Under the pieces are notes generated by a model, which was given only the letters and a program-made list of their open reading frames with translations, was not told where the DNA came from and ran no database searches. A stretch of DNA of 64,000 nucleotides, from NCBI GenBank assembly GCA_015060225.1, contig SUYX01000008.1:1-64000 (forward strand), read 5' to 3'. Shown piece after piece: positions 6,780 through 16,009 of this stretch (position 1 is the stretch's first letter; every line of letters begins with the position of its first letter). The position numbers were made by a program, and so were the translations under genes. Source of the DNA: Bacteroidales bacterium (GTDB lineage: Bacteria > Bacteroidota > Bacteroidia > Bacteroidales > UBA932).

Positions 6780-9752
6780 TTAGAATGACAACTCAATACC
6801 ACCAATGAATGATTTTGTCATTGGGTAGATACCTGCACCAATACCAGTTACACCACGCTCCGGATCCCAGAAGTCAACATCGTGGAAAGTAAACAGGTTA
6901 AGTGCACTTGCATATATCTTAACATTGCTTACACCTACTTTCTTGGTAAGTTTGCTTGGCAAAGTGTATGACAATGTAATATCCTTGATTCTTACGTAGT
7001 CACCATCCTGCAACCATCTTGTACTTGCAAAAGCATATGAGTTGCTTGCTGTACCTGCAACAGGTTTAGGGTTAACACCTGTATCACCAGGTTTCTTCCA
7101 GTAGTTACCGGCAATCTTGTACTGGTTCATTGACATCTGGTTACCGTCAGAGTTACAATATCTGCTCTCAATGATCATAACCTTGTTACCGCCCTTGAAC
7201 TCAAGGAATGCGCTCAAGCTAAGACCTTTCCAAGAAACTGAAGTATTGAAACCTCCAGTATATTTAGGCTCTGGTGAACCTGCATAGATATATCTTGCCT
7301 TATTGTAGTTGTTTGTAAGTGAACCGTCCTCAGCTACCCAAAGAGCCTCACCGTTTACTGGGTTCACACCATAGTACTCTTTAAGATAGAAAGTGTACAT
7401 GCCCTCACCAACAACATGTTTCAAACGGCTGTCACCAGAATATGTCATCTCAGTTACATCACCAAGGTTCTTGATCTCTGTCTGGTTGAATGAAAGGTTC
7501 AAACCTGCATCCCATTTCCAGTCCTTGTTGTTGATGATGTCATAATTCAACTGAATCTCAACACCGCGGTTAACCATCTCACCAATGTTCATGAAGTTAG
7601 ATGAGAAACCTGTAGTCTGGGGAACTGATTTGCTCAACAACATATCTGTAGTTGTTCTGTTGTACCAGTCGATGCTACCGTTCAATTTGCCGAAGAAACC
7701 GAAGTCAACACCGGCATTTACAGTTGCATTAAGCTCCCATGAAAGGTCATCGTTTGATGGAGAGCTTGGCAACATACCAACTGAACCGTTATACTGTGAA
7801 GAAGCATATACACCATAAGCCTGGTAAGCAGAAATGTTGTCATTACCGTTAACACCATAGCTTGCACGAACTTTCAATAGATCCAACCACTCAACATCTT
7901 TAAGCCAGTTCTCTGAATGAAGGTTCCATGATGCACCTACTGAGTAGAATACACCCCACTGCTTGTTCTTGCCGAACAAAGATGAACCGTCATAACGTAC
8001 AGAAGCCTGTAGGAAGTATTTTGAATCAAAGCTATAATCTGCAATACCAAAGAATGAAAGCAAAGTACGCTCATTGGTGCTGTAGCTTGCATAGTCTTTG
8101 TCTGAAGGTGCAGTAGAAGGATAAGGAATATTAGGATCTACCTGTGGAGAATAAGCATAGAATGAGCTGTAATCTCTCTGCATAGCCTCCTGACCTGCCA
8201 ATACTCTTACATTATGTTTGTCATTGAAAACATTGCTGTAAGTAATGGTATTTGAAGTGGTCATCTGAACATACTGCAATCTTGAGGTCTGAAGAGTTGC
8301 CTCACCCTCGCTGGTATAAGGATGCCAGTATCTTCTACCCTCACCAAATGTGGTCTCAATTGCATTGGTAGTCTTAACTGTAACATTCTTTACAGGTTTC
8401 CACTCCAAGTAGAAGTTACCGTTAATTCTGAACTGTTTCTCCCACTGCTCATCATATTTTGCAGTTGCCCTTGGGTTGGTATTTGAGTTCTCTGAGATAT
8501 TCACATTATGGTCACAGTCCTCATTATATGGTTTTGACCAAGGAAGAATGATTGAACCTGCCCACATAGGGTTTGAATAATACAAGCTTTGCATTGGAAC
8601 ATCATTTGCAACAGTGCGTGCGCCATTGAAACGGACACCCATCTCAAGTTTGTTACCCAATTTATGGTCTGCATTTACACGGAAGGTGATTTTTTCATAG
8701 TCAACACCATAGAACACACCTTCGTTCTTGTGGTAAGTAAGTGAGCTGTAGAATTTGCTCCTTGCAGTACCTGCAGAAGCGTTAATCTCATACTCATTAA
8801 GTTTACCGGCACGTGAGAAATGATCAATCCAATCGGTTGTACCACCATCCAACAAAGACATAGGACGATAGAATCTTCCATTAGGATCATCAGGGTTGCC
8901 GCCAGCATTTACAATCGCATCTCTCTGATAAGCCAAAAGCTCCTCACCTGTCATCAAGCCAAAATCATTGTCATTTGCAAGGTTTGAAATACCCATCTTG
9001 GCTCTTGCAGAGAATTTTGCCTTACCCTCTTTACCGCTCTTGGTAGTAACAAGAACAACACCGTTTGCAGCACGGGAACCGTAAACTGAGGCAGCAGCAG
9101 CATCTTTCAATACTGTAATGCTCTCAATATCGTTAGGGTTGATAGTTGCAATGGCATTACCGGTATTGGTAAAGTAAGTCTGATCACCGTTCATTACAGG
9201 AATACCGTCAACAACCCATAGAGGCTCGTTACCTGCATTGATAGAAGAAGTACCACGTACACGAATCTGAGAAGAAGCACCTGGCTGACCTGTAGCTGCA
9301 GTAATCTGAACACCAGCCATCTTACCTGCCAACATCTTGTCAACTGATGATACAGGGGCCTCAGAGATTGCATTACCCGAAACAGTAGTTACCGAACCTG
9401 TTTTAGCCTCTCTCTTTACAACACCGTAAGCAACAACCATAACATCATCAAGCACAACAGACTCTTCCTGCATAACTATGTTAATGACTGATTTGTTGTT
9501 AATCGGCATAACAACATCTTGCATACCAACAAGGGAGTAAACCAATGTGCCGTTAGCAGGAGCACTGATTTCATATTTACCGTCAGCATCTGTTGATGTA
9601 CCTGAGGTAGAACCTTGAAGTAGTACGTAAACACCAATAATGGGATCCCCATTCTGGTCTGTAACAGTACCCTTAACTGTTATGTTTTGTGCCCATGCAA
9701 AACTAACAGCCAATAATGAGAGTACTGTCAAGAAAAACTTTACTTTTCTCAT
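6780..9752 (-). CDS. SusC-family TonB-dependent transporter (left operon)
   Basis: A 990-aa protein with signal peptide (MRKVKFFLTVLSLLAVSF, cut before QNITV). A carboxypeptidase-regulatory-like domain follows (GTVTDQNGDPIIGVYVLLQG...DADGKYEI). The TonB box/plug region has VDKMLAGKMAGVQI, IRVRGTSSINAGNEPLWVVDGIPV and VLKDAAAASVYGSRAANGVV. A 22-strand-type barrel closes with IELSF. It imports large substrates across the outer membrane using TonB energy. The first 55 nt and 25 nt of leader are identical to those of the divergent susC at 10474, whereas the rest of the two proteins is clearly different. On its own strand I find only a degenerate -7 box (TAATCCTTTG) upstream, so it may be poorly expressed in this orientation. 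Confidence 0.95.
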   Translation of the reverse strand: MRKVKFFLTVLSLLAVSFAWAQNITVKGTVTDQNGDPIIGVYVLLQGSTSGTSTDADGKYEISAPANGTLVYSLVGMQDVVMPINNKSVINIVMQEESVVLDDVMVVAYGVVKREAKTGSVTTVSGNAISEAPVSSVDKMLAGKMAGVQITAATGQPGASSQIRVRGTSSINAGNEPLWVVDGIPVMNGDQTYFTNTGNAIATINPNDIESITVLKDAAAASVYGSRAANGVVLVTTKSGKEGKAKFSARAKMGISNLANDNDFGLMTGEELLAYQRDAIVNAGGNPDDPNGRFYRPMSLLDGGTTDWIDHFSRAGKLNEYEINASAGTARSKFYSSLTYHKNEGVFYGVDYEKITFRVNADHKLGNKLEMGVRFNGARTVANDVPMQSLYYSNPMWAGSIILPWSKPYNEDCDHNVNISENSNTNPRATAKYDEQWEKQFRINGNFYLEWKPVKNVTVKTTNAIETTFGEGRRYWHPYTSEGEATLQTSRLQYVQMTTSNTITYSNVFNDKHNVRVLAGQEAMQRDYSSFYAYSPQVDPNIPYPSTAPSDKDYASYSTNERTLLSFFGIADYSFDSKYFLQASVRYDGSSLFGKNKQWGVFYSVGASWNLHSENWLKDVEWLDLLKVRASYGVNGNDNISAYQAYGVYASSQYNGSVGMLPSSPSNDDLSWELNATVNAGVDFGFFGKLNGSIDWYNRTTTDMLLSKSVPQTTGFSSNFMNIGEMVNRGVEIQLNYDIINNKDWKWDAGLNLSFNQTEIKNLGDVTEMTYSGDSRLKHVVGEGMYTFYLKEYYGVNPVNGEALWVAEDGSLTNNYNKARYIYAGSPEPKYTGGFNTSVSWKGLSLSAFLEFKGGNKVMIIESRYCNSDGNQMSMNQYKIAGNYWKKPGDTGVNPKPVAGTASNSYAFASTRWLQDGDYVRIKDITLSYTLPSKLTKKVGVSNVKIYASALNLFTFHDVDFWDPERGVTGIGAGIYPMTKSFIGGIELSF

Positions 9753-9777
9753 AAAGGTTTTTTTTAAGGTTAATATT
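9698..9777. repeat. Left arm of 80-bp perfect inverted repeat
   Basis: The reverse complement of 9698-9777 is identical to 10449-10528 over 80 bp. It covers the first 55 nt of the left susC (18 codons of signal peptide) and 25 nt of leader. Identity stops abruptly inside the coding sequence at the end of the signal peptide. A further 12-bp match (ATTGTAGGTTTT, 9788-9799 against 10426-10437) extends the similarity inward with small gaps. Confidence 0.97.
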
Positions 9778-10024
9778 ATTATTATTTATTGTAGGTTTTA
9801 ATTGTGCGTTGCCGTATCCTGTATCGGAACAAAGGATTACGGAGAGGGGAAATTGTAAGGTCCATATTGAAAACATTTCCCTAAACAGTTGATTGTGTGA
9901 AGTATCTTCACTAAAAAAATGTAATGGAACTGAAATGATTCCAGTTATGCGGAAGCCCATTTTCACCATATTGGAAGTGGACAAGAAAATATCGGGAATA
10001 GAAAGGTGATATATGGTTTAAGAA

Positions 10025-10053
10025 TATCGGGAAGCACTTTCATTATCCCGATA
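10025..10053. repeat. 8-bp inverted repeat TATCGGGA/TCCCGATA
   Basis: TATCGGGA at 10025-10032 and TCCCGATA at 10046-10053 form an inverted repeat with a 13-nt spacer. A third ATCGGGAATA lies at 9991-10000. It sits in the spacer between the divergent susC genes. It could be an operator or a weak hairpin; function unknown. Confidence 0.45.
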
Positions 10054-10360
10054 AAATTACCGATTGTTCGCAGAGAAACGGATTTTGCATCAATTTGGAA
10101 GAACTTTCTACGAAAAAGTTGGATTTATTTCAATCTTTCTGTGGAATGGAGTGAAAGGTTACAATCTGTTACTTTTATGGATATTCATTGGGTATTCAAA
10201 AAAAATCAAAAAAAGTTTTATCCAGTAAAAAGTTTTAATTTATACAATATTCGTAGAGAATAGTTAACATTCTTAATGCTTTTAATAATTTTTATTAAAA
10301 AAAGTTTTTATTTACAAAAATTACCTTATCTTTACAAAAATAACCGTTTCTCCCCAGATT

Positions 10361-10390
10361 TTTGGTTTTTAAAACTATATATTATATTTG
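10361..10390 (+). promoter_or_regulatory. Consensus Bacteroidota promoter for the right susC operon
   Basis: A -33 TTTG (10361-10364) and a -7 TATATTTG (10383-10390) are separated by 18 nt, close to the TTTG-N19-TAnnTTTG consensus. Transcription would start near 10397, giving a leader of about 75 nt before the susC ATG at 10474. The promoter is inside the segment bracketed by the inverted repeats. Confidence 0.8.
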
Positions 10391-10448
10391 CGGCTTGGAG
10401 CAAAAGTATTTGTTCCTATGTAGAGAAAACCTACAATTATTTTAATCA

Positions 10449-10528
10449 AATATTAACCTTAAAAAAAACCTTTATGAGAAAAGTAAAGTTTTTCTTGACA
10501 GTACTCTCATTATTGGCTGTTAGTTTTG
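10449..10528. repeat. Right arm of 80-bp perfect inverted repeat
   Basis: Identical over 80 bp to the reverse complement of 9698-9777. It includes 25 nt of leader and the first 55 nt of the right susC. After 10528 the two genes still resemble each other for about 35 nt (the AQNITV region) with several substitutions, then diverge. Confidence 0.97.
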
Positions 10529-13440
10529 TATATGCACAGAACATAACAGTTAGAGGTACCGTTACAGACGCGGCCGATAATTCTCCACTTATCGGTGCCG
10601 GTGTTCAAGTAAAAGGTAGCGCTCAAGGTGTAATTACCGACGTGGACGGTAACTTTGAGATTTCATGTAGCCCAAATGCTACCCTTATCATAACTTATGT
10701 CAGTTATGAGGATATGGAGGTTGCGGTAAACGGTAAAGCCGTTATCAACGTACAGCTAAAGGCAAGCACAGAGATGCTTGAGGATGTGTTGGTAGTAGGT
10801 TATGGTTCCGCAAAGAAAATCAGCTCGGTTGTTGGAGCTGCTACAACAGTTAAGAAACAGGTGTTCCAGAACAGACCTGTGGCAAGTGCCGGTGATGCTC
10901 TTCAGGGCCAGGTAGCAGGTTTGCAGGTGTTCACATCATCAGGTGAGCCAAGTGCAGCTGTATCAATGCGTTTGCGTGGTGTAAACTCAATCAATGCGTC
11001 TAACACCCCTCTATTCATTCTTGACGGTTCTCCAGTAAGTTCATCAGTATTTACTACATTGAACTCAAACGATATTGAGAACATCACAGTATTGAAGGAC
11101 GCTTCATCAACTGCAATCTACGGTTCGCGTGCAGCAAACGGTGTTGTTTACATTACTACCAAGAAGGGTGCTTCTGACAAACCTACTGTAAAAGTTAGTG
11201 CACAGTATGGTATCTCTTCAGTAGCAAGCAACCCTTACGAGATGTGTAACACTGAGCAGTACTTCCAGTTGCGTGAGATGATTGACCCTGCTTTGGTTAA
11301 CAACGCACAGTTCCAGGCTTTGAAGAAATTCCGTATTGACAACAATTTTGATTTCGACTGGAGAGGTTGGATCCTTAACGAGAATGCTCCTACAGTAAGC
11401 GGTGACCTTTCAATTGCAGGAAGAACCAACAGACTGGACTACTATGTATCATTCAGTGCTTTTGACCAGCAGGGTGTTGAGCCAGAGTCTGCACTTACAA
11501 GATATGGTGTAAGATCAAACATCAACTCTAAAGTTACAGATTGGTTGAAAGTTGGTTTGAACTTGGGTCTAACTTATCAGGAGACTGAGACTGCAGGTTA
11601 CTCAGGAACAGGTAACTCATGGTACAACCCTATGAACATTGCTGACTGGTCACTTCCATACGCAGTTCCTTATGAGATCCTTACTGATGCTGCAGGTAAC
11701 TTCACCGGTTTTGGTGAGGAGCAGGACTACATCACTGATATGGGTCTTTACAACTACTACTACCTGATCGCTCAGCAGCCTACTTTCAAAAACTATATCA
11801 GATTGAACGGTAACACTTACCAGGAGATCACTCCTATCAAAGGTTTGGTTATCAGAGCTGCTCAGGCAATTGAGGCTTACGATTACAGATATACAGGTAA
11901 AGTTCTTTCAGATCCTTACAAATTGTTCACAACTTCAGCTACTGAGAACTTCTACAGAGATTATACTCTAACTTCTACAAACACTGCAGAGTACAAATTC
12001 ACTATAGCTGAGAAACACAATTTTGTGTTGTTGGCAGGTCACGAGTCAATCGTTAACCAGTATGAGGGCTTCCAGGCAAAATCATCTGGTATGACTGACA
12101 ACCGTGTGAACAATGTTAACCAGGGTACCAAATATGAGCAGCCTTCATACTCATTCTCTGAGAAAGCATACAACTCATACTTCGGCCGTATCAACTACGA
12201 TTACGCTGACAAATACCACTTTGAGGCTACTTTCCGTAGAGACGGTTCTTCATTGTTCGGTGCTAACAAGAGATATGCAAACTTCTACTCATTCGGTGCA
12301 AACTGGAATGCGAAGAAAGAGAGCTTCCTTGAGGATGTAGAGTGGTTGGACAAATTGAACGTTAGAGTATCTTACGGTACAACCGGTAACTCAGGTATCA
12401 GCGAGTACTTGGCTAACGGTTTGCTTGGCAACTCAGCACAGTACAACGGTGAGGAGACTTGGGGCCTTTCACAGGTTGAGAACCCAGACCTTACTTGGGA
12501 GACTGTAGAGTCAACCAACATTGGTATCAGCACAAGATTGTTTGACTTGGTTGATGTAGAGTTGGAGCTTTACAACAAGGATACCAAAGACATGTTGATG
12601 GAGATCCCTTATTCTTATGCTACAGGTTTCTCTGGCGGTTGGGGTAATGTTGGTAACATGAACAACAAAGGTATTGATGTTACTTTGAACTTCAACGTTC
12701 TTAACACTAAAGACATGACCTTTAATGTAAGTGGTACTTTCAACTACAACAAGAACGAGATTACCAAATTGTTTGGTGGTAGAGATGAGTTCGTAGTTGC
12801 AAATACAGGTATCAAATATCAGGTAGGCAAATCTCTTGGTGATTTCTATTATACAAGATGGGCTGGCGTTGATCCTGCAACCGGTAAACAGCTTTGGTTG
12901 GATAAAGAGGGTAATGTAACTGGCGTTTACAGCGAGGATGATGCTGTATTTACAGGCAAACAGCGTTACGCTCCTTATGCAGCAGGTCTTCAGTTGGATT
13001 TCGCTTGGAAAGGCCTTTCAGTAAGCGCAGCATTCTCAGGCGTATTTGGCAAATGGACTATCTCAAATACCAGATACTTCATTGAGAACTCAAACTTCGC
13101 AGCTGACCAGAACCAGGCAGCAGTTATGCTTGAGATGTGGCAGAAACCTGGTGACATTACCAGAATCCCTGCTGCTAACGAGCCATTGCAGTTCGATACT
13201 CACCTTTTGGAGAACGCTTCATTCGTTCGTTTGAAAAACTTGCAGATTGCTTACAGCCTTCCTAAGAAATGGTGTGAGAAATCAGGATTCCTTTCAGGTG
13301 CCAGAGTATATGCAATCGGTAGAAACTTGTTGACATTTACTGAGTACACTGGTTATGATCCAGAGGTTGACTCTAACCTTCAGTTGGGTAACTACCCTAA
13401 CTCTAAGCAGTTCTCATTTGGTGTTGAGCTAACCTTCTAA
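10474..13440 (+). CDS. SusC-family TonB-dependent transporter (right operon)
   Basis: A 988-aa protein if started at the ATG at 10474. The ORF-track start at 10276 is rejected because it lies upstream of the promoter and the signal peptide begins with MRKVKFFLTVLSLLAVSF. Mature protein starts QNITVRGTVTDAADNSPLIGAGVQV (regulatory-like domain). Plug motifs are LQGQVAGLQVFTSSGEPSAAVSMRLRG, LFILDGSPV and VLKDASSTAIYGSRAANGVVYITT. The barrel ends GVELTF. The role is TonB-driven outer-membrane import with the SusD encoded 14 nt downstream. Codon bias is strong, consistent with high expression. Only the leader and signal peptide match the left susC at nucleotide level. Confidence 0.95.
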   Translation: MRKVKFFLTVLSLLAVSFVYAQNITVRGTVTDAADNSPLIGAGVQVKGSAQGVITDVDGNFEISCSPNATLIITYVSYEDMEVAVNGKAVINVQLKASTEMLEDVLVVGYGSAKKISSVVGAATTVKKQVFQNRPVASAGDALQGQVAGLQVFTSSGEPSAAVSMRLRGVNSINASNTPLFILDGSPVSSSVFTTLNSNDIENITVLKDASSTAIYGSRAANGVVYITTKKGASDKPTVKVSAQYGISSVASNPYEMCNTEQYFQLREMIDPALVNNAQFQALKKFRIDNNFDFDWRGWILNENAPTVSGDLSIAGRTNRLDYYVSFSAFDQQGVEPESALTRYGVRSNINSKVTDWLKVGLNLGLTYQETETAGYSGTGNSWYNPMNIADWSLPYAVPYEILTDAAGNFTGFGEEQDYITDMGLYNYYYLIAQQPTFKNYIRLNGNTYQEITPIKGLVIRAAQAIEAYDYRYTGKVLSDPYKLFTTSATENFYRDYTLTSTNTAEYKFTIAEKHNFVLLAGHESIVNQYEGFQAKSSGMTDNRVNNVNQGTKYEQPSYSFSEKAYNSYFGRINYDYADKYHFEATFRRDGSSLFGANKRYANFYSFGANWNAKKESFLEDVEWLDKLNVRVSYGTTGNSGISEYLANGLLGNSAQYNGEETWGLSQVENPDLTWETVESTNIGISTRLFDLVDVELELYNKDTKDMLMEIPYSYATGFSGGWGNVGNMNNKGIDVTLNFNVLNTKDMTFNVSGTFNYNKNEITKLFGGRDEFVVANTGIKYQVGKSLGDFYYTRWAGVDPATGKQLWLDKEGNVTGVYSEDDAVFTGKQRYAPYAAGLQLDFAWKGLSVSAAFSGVFGKWTISNTRYFIENSNFAADQNQAAVMLEMWQKPGDITRIPAANEPLQFDTHLLENASFVRLKNLQIAYSLPKKWCEKSGFLSGARVYAIGRNLLTFTEYTGYDPEVDSNLQLGNYPNSKQFSFGVELTF

Positions 13441-13454
13441 ATAATTGACAGAGT

Positions 13455-14996
13455 ATGAAAAAATTAATATTCACATTACTATCAGTAATTCTTCTTGCTA
13501 CCTCTTGTAGCTTGGAGAAAATGCCTTCTGGAAAGGTCAGCACCAATGACATCCAGAGTGTAGATGATGTTCAGAAGTTGAGAAACTATTTGTACATCAG
13601 ACTTAGAGGTATGTATTCAGGCTCTTACATCTATTCTGGAGAGCTTATGGGTGACCTATTCCACGCTAGCTTGGGTTACGGTAACCGTGGTGGTGTATAC
13701 CACAAATGGCAGTGGACTTCTACCGACGCCCTTGCTGAGGGTCTTTGGGGACACGTATACTATACTACAGCTTCTGTAAACTACCTAGTACAGGAGATGG
13801 ACAAACTTGCTGAGAAAGTTGAGCTTACAGATGCTGAGAAAGCTCAGTTGGAGGTTTATTACGGTGAGGCTTACTTCATGAAAGCTGTTGCTATGTTTGA
13901 GGCAGTTAAAATGTTCTCTGAGCCTTATACCAAAAACCAGAATGCTCAAGGTATGATGTTGGTTGACACTTATGCTCCTACTTCTGATGCTTCTACATAC
14001 CCTGCCAGAAGCTCTGTAGCCGAGACATATGAGTTCATTGACAAATATCTTGGTATGGCTGCTACAAAATTGGCTAAAGTTCCTGGTAAAGTAGCTTCAA
14101 TGTTCCTTACATCTGATGCAGTTTCTGCAATGCAGGCTAGAGTTGCCCTTTTCAAAGGTGACTACGCAACTGCTATCTCAAAATCAACTGCATTGGTTGA
14201 CGGTGGCAATTATCCTCTAATCTCAGTTGAGGGTGTTGCTTCACAGGATGAGCTAAACGCTGTTATTGAGGAGTTCAACGCTCTTTGGACAGATGATAGC
14301 GGTAAAGAGTGTATGATGCAGCTTTATGCAGACTATGCAGCATCTTCTCTACCTTCTTCATTGGATTATTCATACATCAGCTTGAATGCTGCAGGTGTTT
14401 ATGCTCCTGACTACATTCCTGAGCAGTGGGTTGTTGACCTATATCCTTCAAACGATATCAGAACACTATGGTATGGCCAGCACAAGCTTACTTACGGTAG
14501 CGTAACAGGCAATGCTGTTCTTTTGAAGAAATTCCCTGGCAACAGAAAACTTCAGGACGCTTCAAAAACCACTTCAGACTATATCAACAAGATTAAATTG
14601 TTCCGTATCGCTGAGCAGTACCTAATTGCTGCTGAGGCCTACGCTTACTCAGGAGACGAGGAGAAAGCTAACGAGTATTTGAACAAATTGTTGGCAGCTC
14701 GTGAGATCTCTCATGAGGAGCTTACTCTATTTGGTGATGATTTGAAAGATGCTATCAAAGAGGAGCGCGTTAAAGAGCTTATCGGAGAGGGCTTCCGTTT
14801 CTATGACCTTAAGAGATATGGTCAGGGCTTCGCTAGAGGTGCAGCTCAGAACCAAGCACTTATTACAAATGCAGGTAGCACCCAGACTGAGTTGTTCAGC
14901 GCAAGTGCAAGCGACTTCAGATGGTTGTGGCCAGTACCTCAGGCTGAGATTGATTCAAACCCTCAGATCGCTGAGCAGCAGAATCCTGGTTATTAA
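13455..14996 (+). CDS. SusD-family outer-membrane lipoprotein (right operon)
   Basis: A 513-aa lipoprotein (LLATSC, then SLEKMPSG). SusD-fold signatures include the TPR-like AQLEVYYGEAYFMKAVAMFEAVKMFSEPY, the RVALFKGDYATAISKSTALV repeat and the C-terminal RVKELIGEGFRFYDLKRYGQGF...LWPVPQAEIDSNP. It serves as the substrate-binding lid for the SusC encoded just upstream. Spacing is 14 nt to susC and 18 nt to the following lipoprotein, so the three genes form one operon. Substrate not predictable. Confidence 0.93.
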   Translation: MKKLIFTLLSVILLATSCSLEKMPSGKVSTNDIQSVDDVQKLRNYLYIRLRGMYSGSYIYSGELMGDLFHASLGYGNRGGVYHKWQWTSTDALAEGLWGHVYYTTASVNYLVQEMDKLAEKVELTDAEKAQLEVYYGEAYFMKAVAMFEAVKMFSEPYTKNQNAQGMMLVDTYAPTSDASTYPARSSVAETYEFIDKYLGMAATKLAKVPGKVASMFLTSDAVSAMQARVALFKGDYATAISKSTALVDGGNYPLISVEGVASQDELNAVIEEFNALWTDDSGKECMMQLYADYAASSLPSSLDYSYISLNAAGVYAPDYIPEQWVVDLYPSNDIRTLWYGQHKLTYGSVTGNAVLLKKFPGNRKLQDASKTTSDYINKIKLFRIAEQYLIAAEAYAYSGDEEKANEYLNKLLAAREISHEELTLFGDDLKDAIKEERVKELIGEGFRFYDLKRYGQGFARGAAQNQALITNAGSTQTELFSASASDFRWLWPVPQAEIDSNPQIAEQQNPGY

Positions 14997-15014
14997 TATT
15001 TAATACGAAAAGAG

Positions 15015-15881
15015 ATGAAAAAATTATCAATGAAACTATTGTCTGTAGTAGGAGCATTGGCAGTTGTCTTTGCATTGACTTCTTGTAACCAGGATTTGAT
15101 GGAGACAACCTATACTCCAGACAATAATAACGTTACTTTTGAGATGTCCTCTGCTTCTTACAGCTTGGAGGGACAGCCAATTGTAGTTAAGATCAATAGA
15201 GGTGTGGCAAATGAAGCTATATCTATTCCTCTTACACTTACAGATGCTCATGGCGTTTACACTATGAACAAGAGATCTGCAGATTTCGCTGCAGGTGAGT
15301 ACACTACTGAGGTTCAGTTGTCTTACAATGTTGATGATTTGAAACCAGTGGTAAACTATGCTTTCACTTTGTCTTTCAACGAGGCTGATATGGCTATTTC
15401 TGGTGCAAACAAACTTACCGGTAACTGCCAGATGCCTTTGGTTTACAAAGATTGGGGTAAAATGTCTGCTTTGTCAGGTTCTTTCTTCGGTTATGTTCCT
15501 GCAGAGAAGAGAACTTGGGATATCCAGTTGGCTGACTATACCAATAACTATTTCAAAGTTAAAGGTTTCTTTGGTGGCGAGACTGATCTTGAGTTCAATA
15601 TTCAGAACGGTTCAGGTATTATCACTGCTCCAGGTGAAAGCTACTACAGCGCTACTGGTGCTGCTCCATTAGCAAAATTTGTTTCTGGTGCTGTTCACCC
15701 TACTTACGGAGTAGTTACTGTTTGGGTTGATTATGATCCTGCATACACTGTATTCGGTAATCTTAACGAGGATGGTACTCTTCAGTTGGGTTCTATCATG
15801 CAGTTTGATACTTTCATTACTGTATCTGCCGGATACTTTGGCTGGTATACTCATCAGGCTATCGTTTCAGAAGTTAAATAA
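15015..15881 (+). CDS. SusE/F-position surface lipoprotein (right operon)
   Basis: A 288-aa lipoprotein (FALTSC, then NQDLMETT). The N-terminal half has a Calx-beta/SusE-like strand pattern (SYSLEGQPIVVKINRGVANEAISIPLTL, SADFAAGEYTTEVQLSY). The C-terminal half is a beta-rich domain (WDIQLADYTNNYFKVKGFFGG, HPTYGVVTVWVDYDPA). It is the positional and structural counterpart of 4469-5332 in the left operon. Likely a surface glycan- or peptide-binding lipoprotein working with the SusCD complex. Two hairpins follow, the second a clear terminator, which ends the operon here. Confidence 0.8.
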   Translation: MKKLSMKLLSVVGALAVVFALTSCNQDLMETTYTPDNNNVTFEMSSASYSLEGQPIVVKINRGVANEAISIPLTLTDAHGVYTMNKRSADFAAGEYTTEVQLSYNVDDLKPVVNYAFTLSFNEADMAISGANKLTGNCQMPLVYKDWGKMSALSGSFFGYVPAEKRTWDIQLADYTNNYFKVKGFFGGETDLEFNIQNGSGIITAPGESYYSATGAAPLAKFVSGAVHPTYGVVTVWVDYDPAYTVFGNLNEDGTLQLGSIMQFDTFITVSAGYFGWYTHQAIVSEVK

Positions 15882-15906
15882 TAATTGATTTTCCAAAATC
15901 AATTAT
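15881..15906 (+). other. 12-bp hairpin just after the right lipoprotein gene
   Basis: ATAATTGATTTT and AAAATCAATTAT form a near-perfect hairpin with a 2-nt centre, overlapping the stop codon. It has no T-run and may protect the 3' end of the operon transcript. Confidence 0.5.
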
Positions 15907-15910
15907 ACCG

Positions 15911-15943
15911 GTTGGGGTGGCAATAGCTGCCCCAACTTTTTTT
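15911..15943 (+). terminator. Intrinsic terminator of the right SusCD operon
   Basis: An 11-bp stem (GTTGGGGTGGC/GCTGCCCCAAC with two G-U pairs), loop AATA, followed by a 7-nt T-run. Confidence 0.9.
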
Positions 15944-16009
15944 ATTTATATGCCAGTTCTGAATATTATTTAGTATATTCGCATACAAATGTTAAAAAAA
16001 TATCAGACT

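Larger units (their letters stand above)
9778..10448. other. 671-bp segment between inverted repeats, candidate invertible promoter
   Basis: AT-rich, with no convincing gene; the 85-aa frame 10006-10263 shows no recognisable motif or signal. It holds one consensus Bacteroidota promoter near its right end, facing right, and only degenerate promoter-like sequence facing left. It also has three TCGGGA/TCCCGA hexamers in about 60 bp, two of them forming an 8-bp inverted repeat. The bracketing 80-bp repeats make it a candidate for inversion that would switch transcription between the two susC operons. No split-read evidence is available to me. Confidence 0.55.

Noticed and set aside
9703-9984. 93-aa minus-strand frame overlapping the left susC start
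   Set aside because: Out-of-frame shadow of the signal peptide and leader; no recognisable features.
10006-10263. 85-aa frame in the spacer between the divergent susC genes
   Set aside because: No signal peptide, domain or ribosome-binding context; upstream of the real promoter and lying in the candidate invertible DNA. Treated as chance.
10276-10473. 66-aa N-terminal extension of the right susC in the ORF track
   Set aside because: It would start before the promoter, and the sequence from 10474 is a proper signal peptide identical to that of the left susC.
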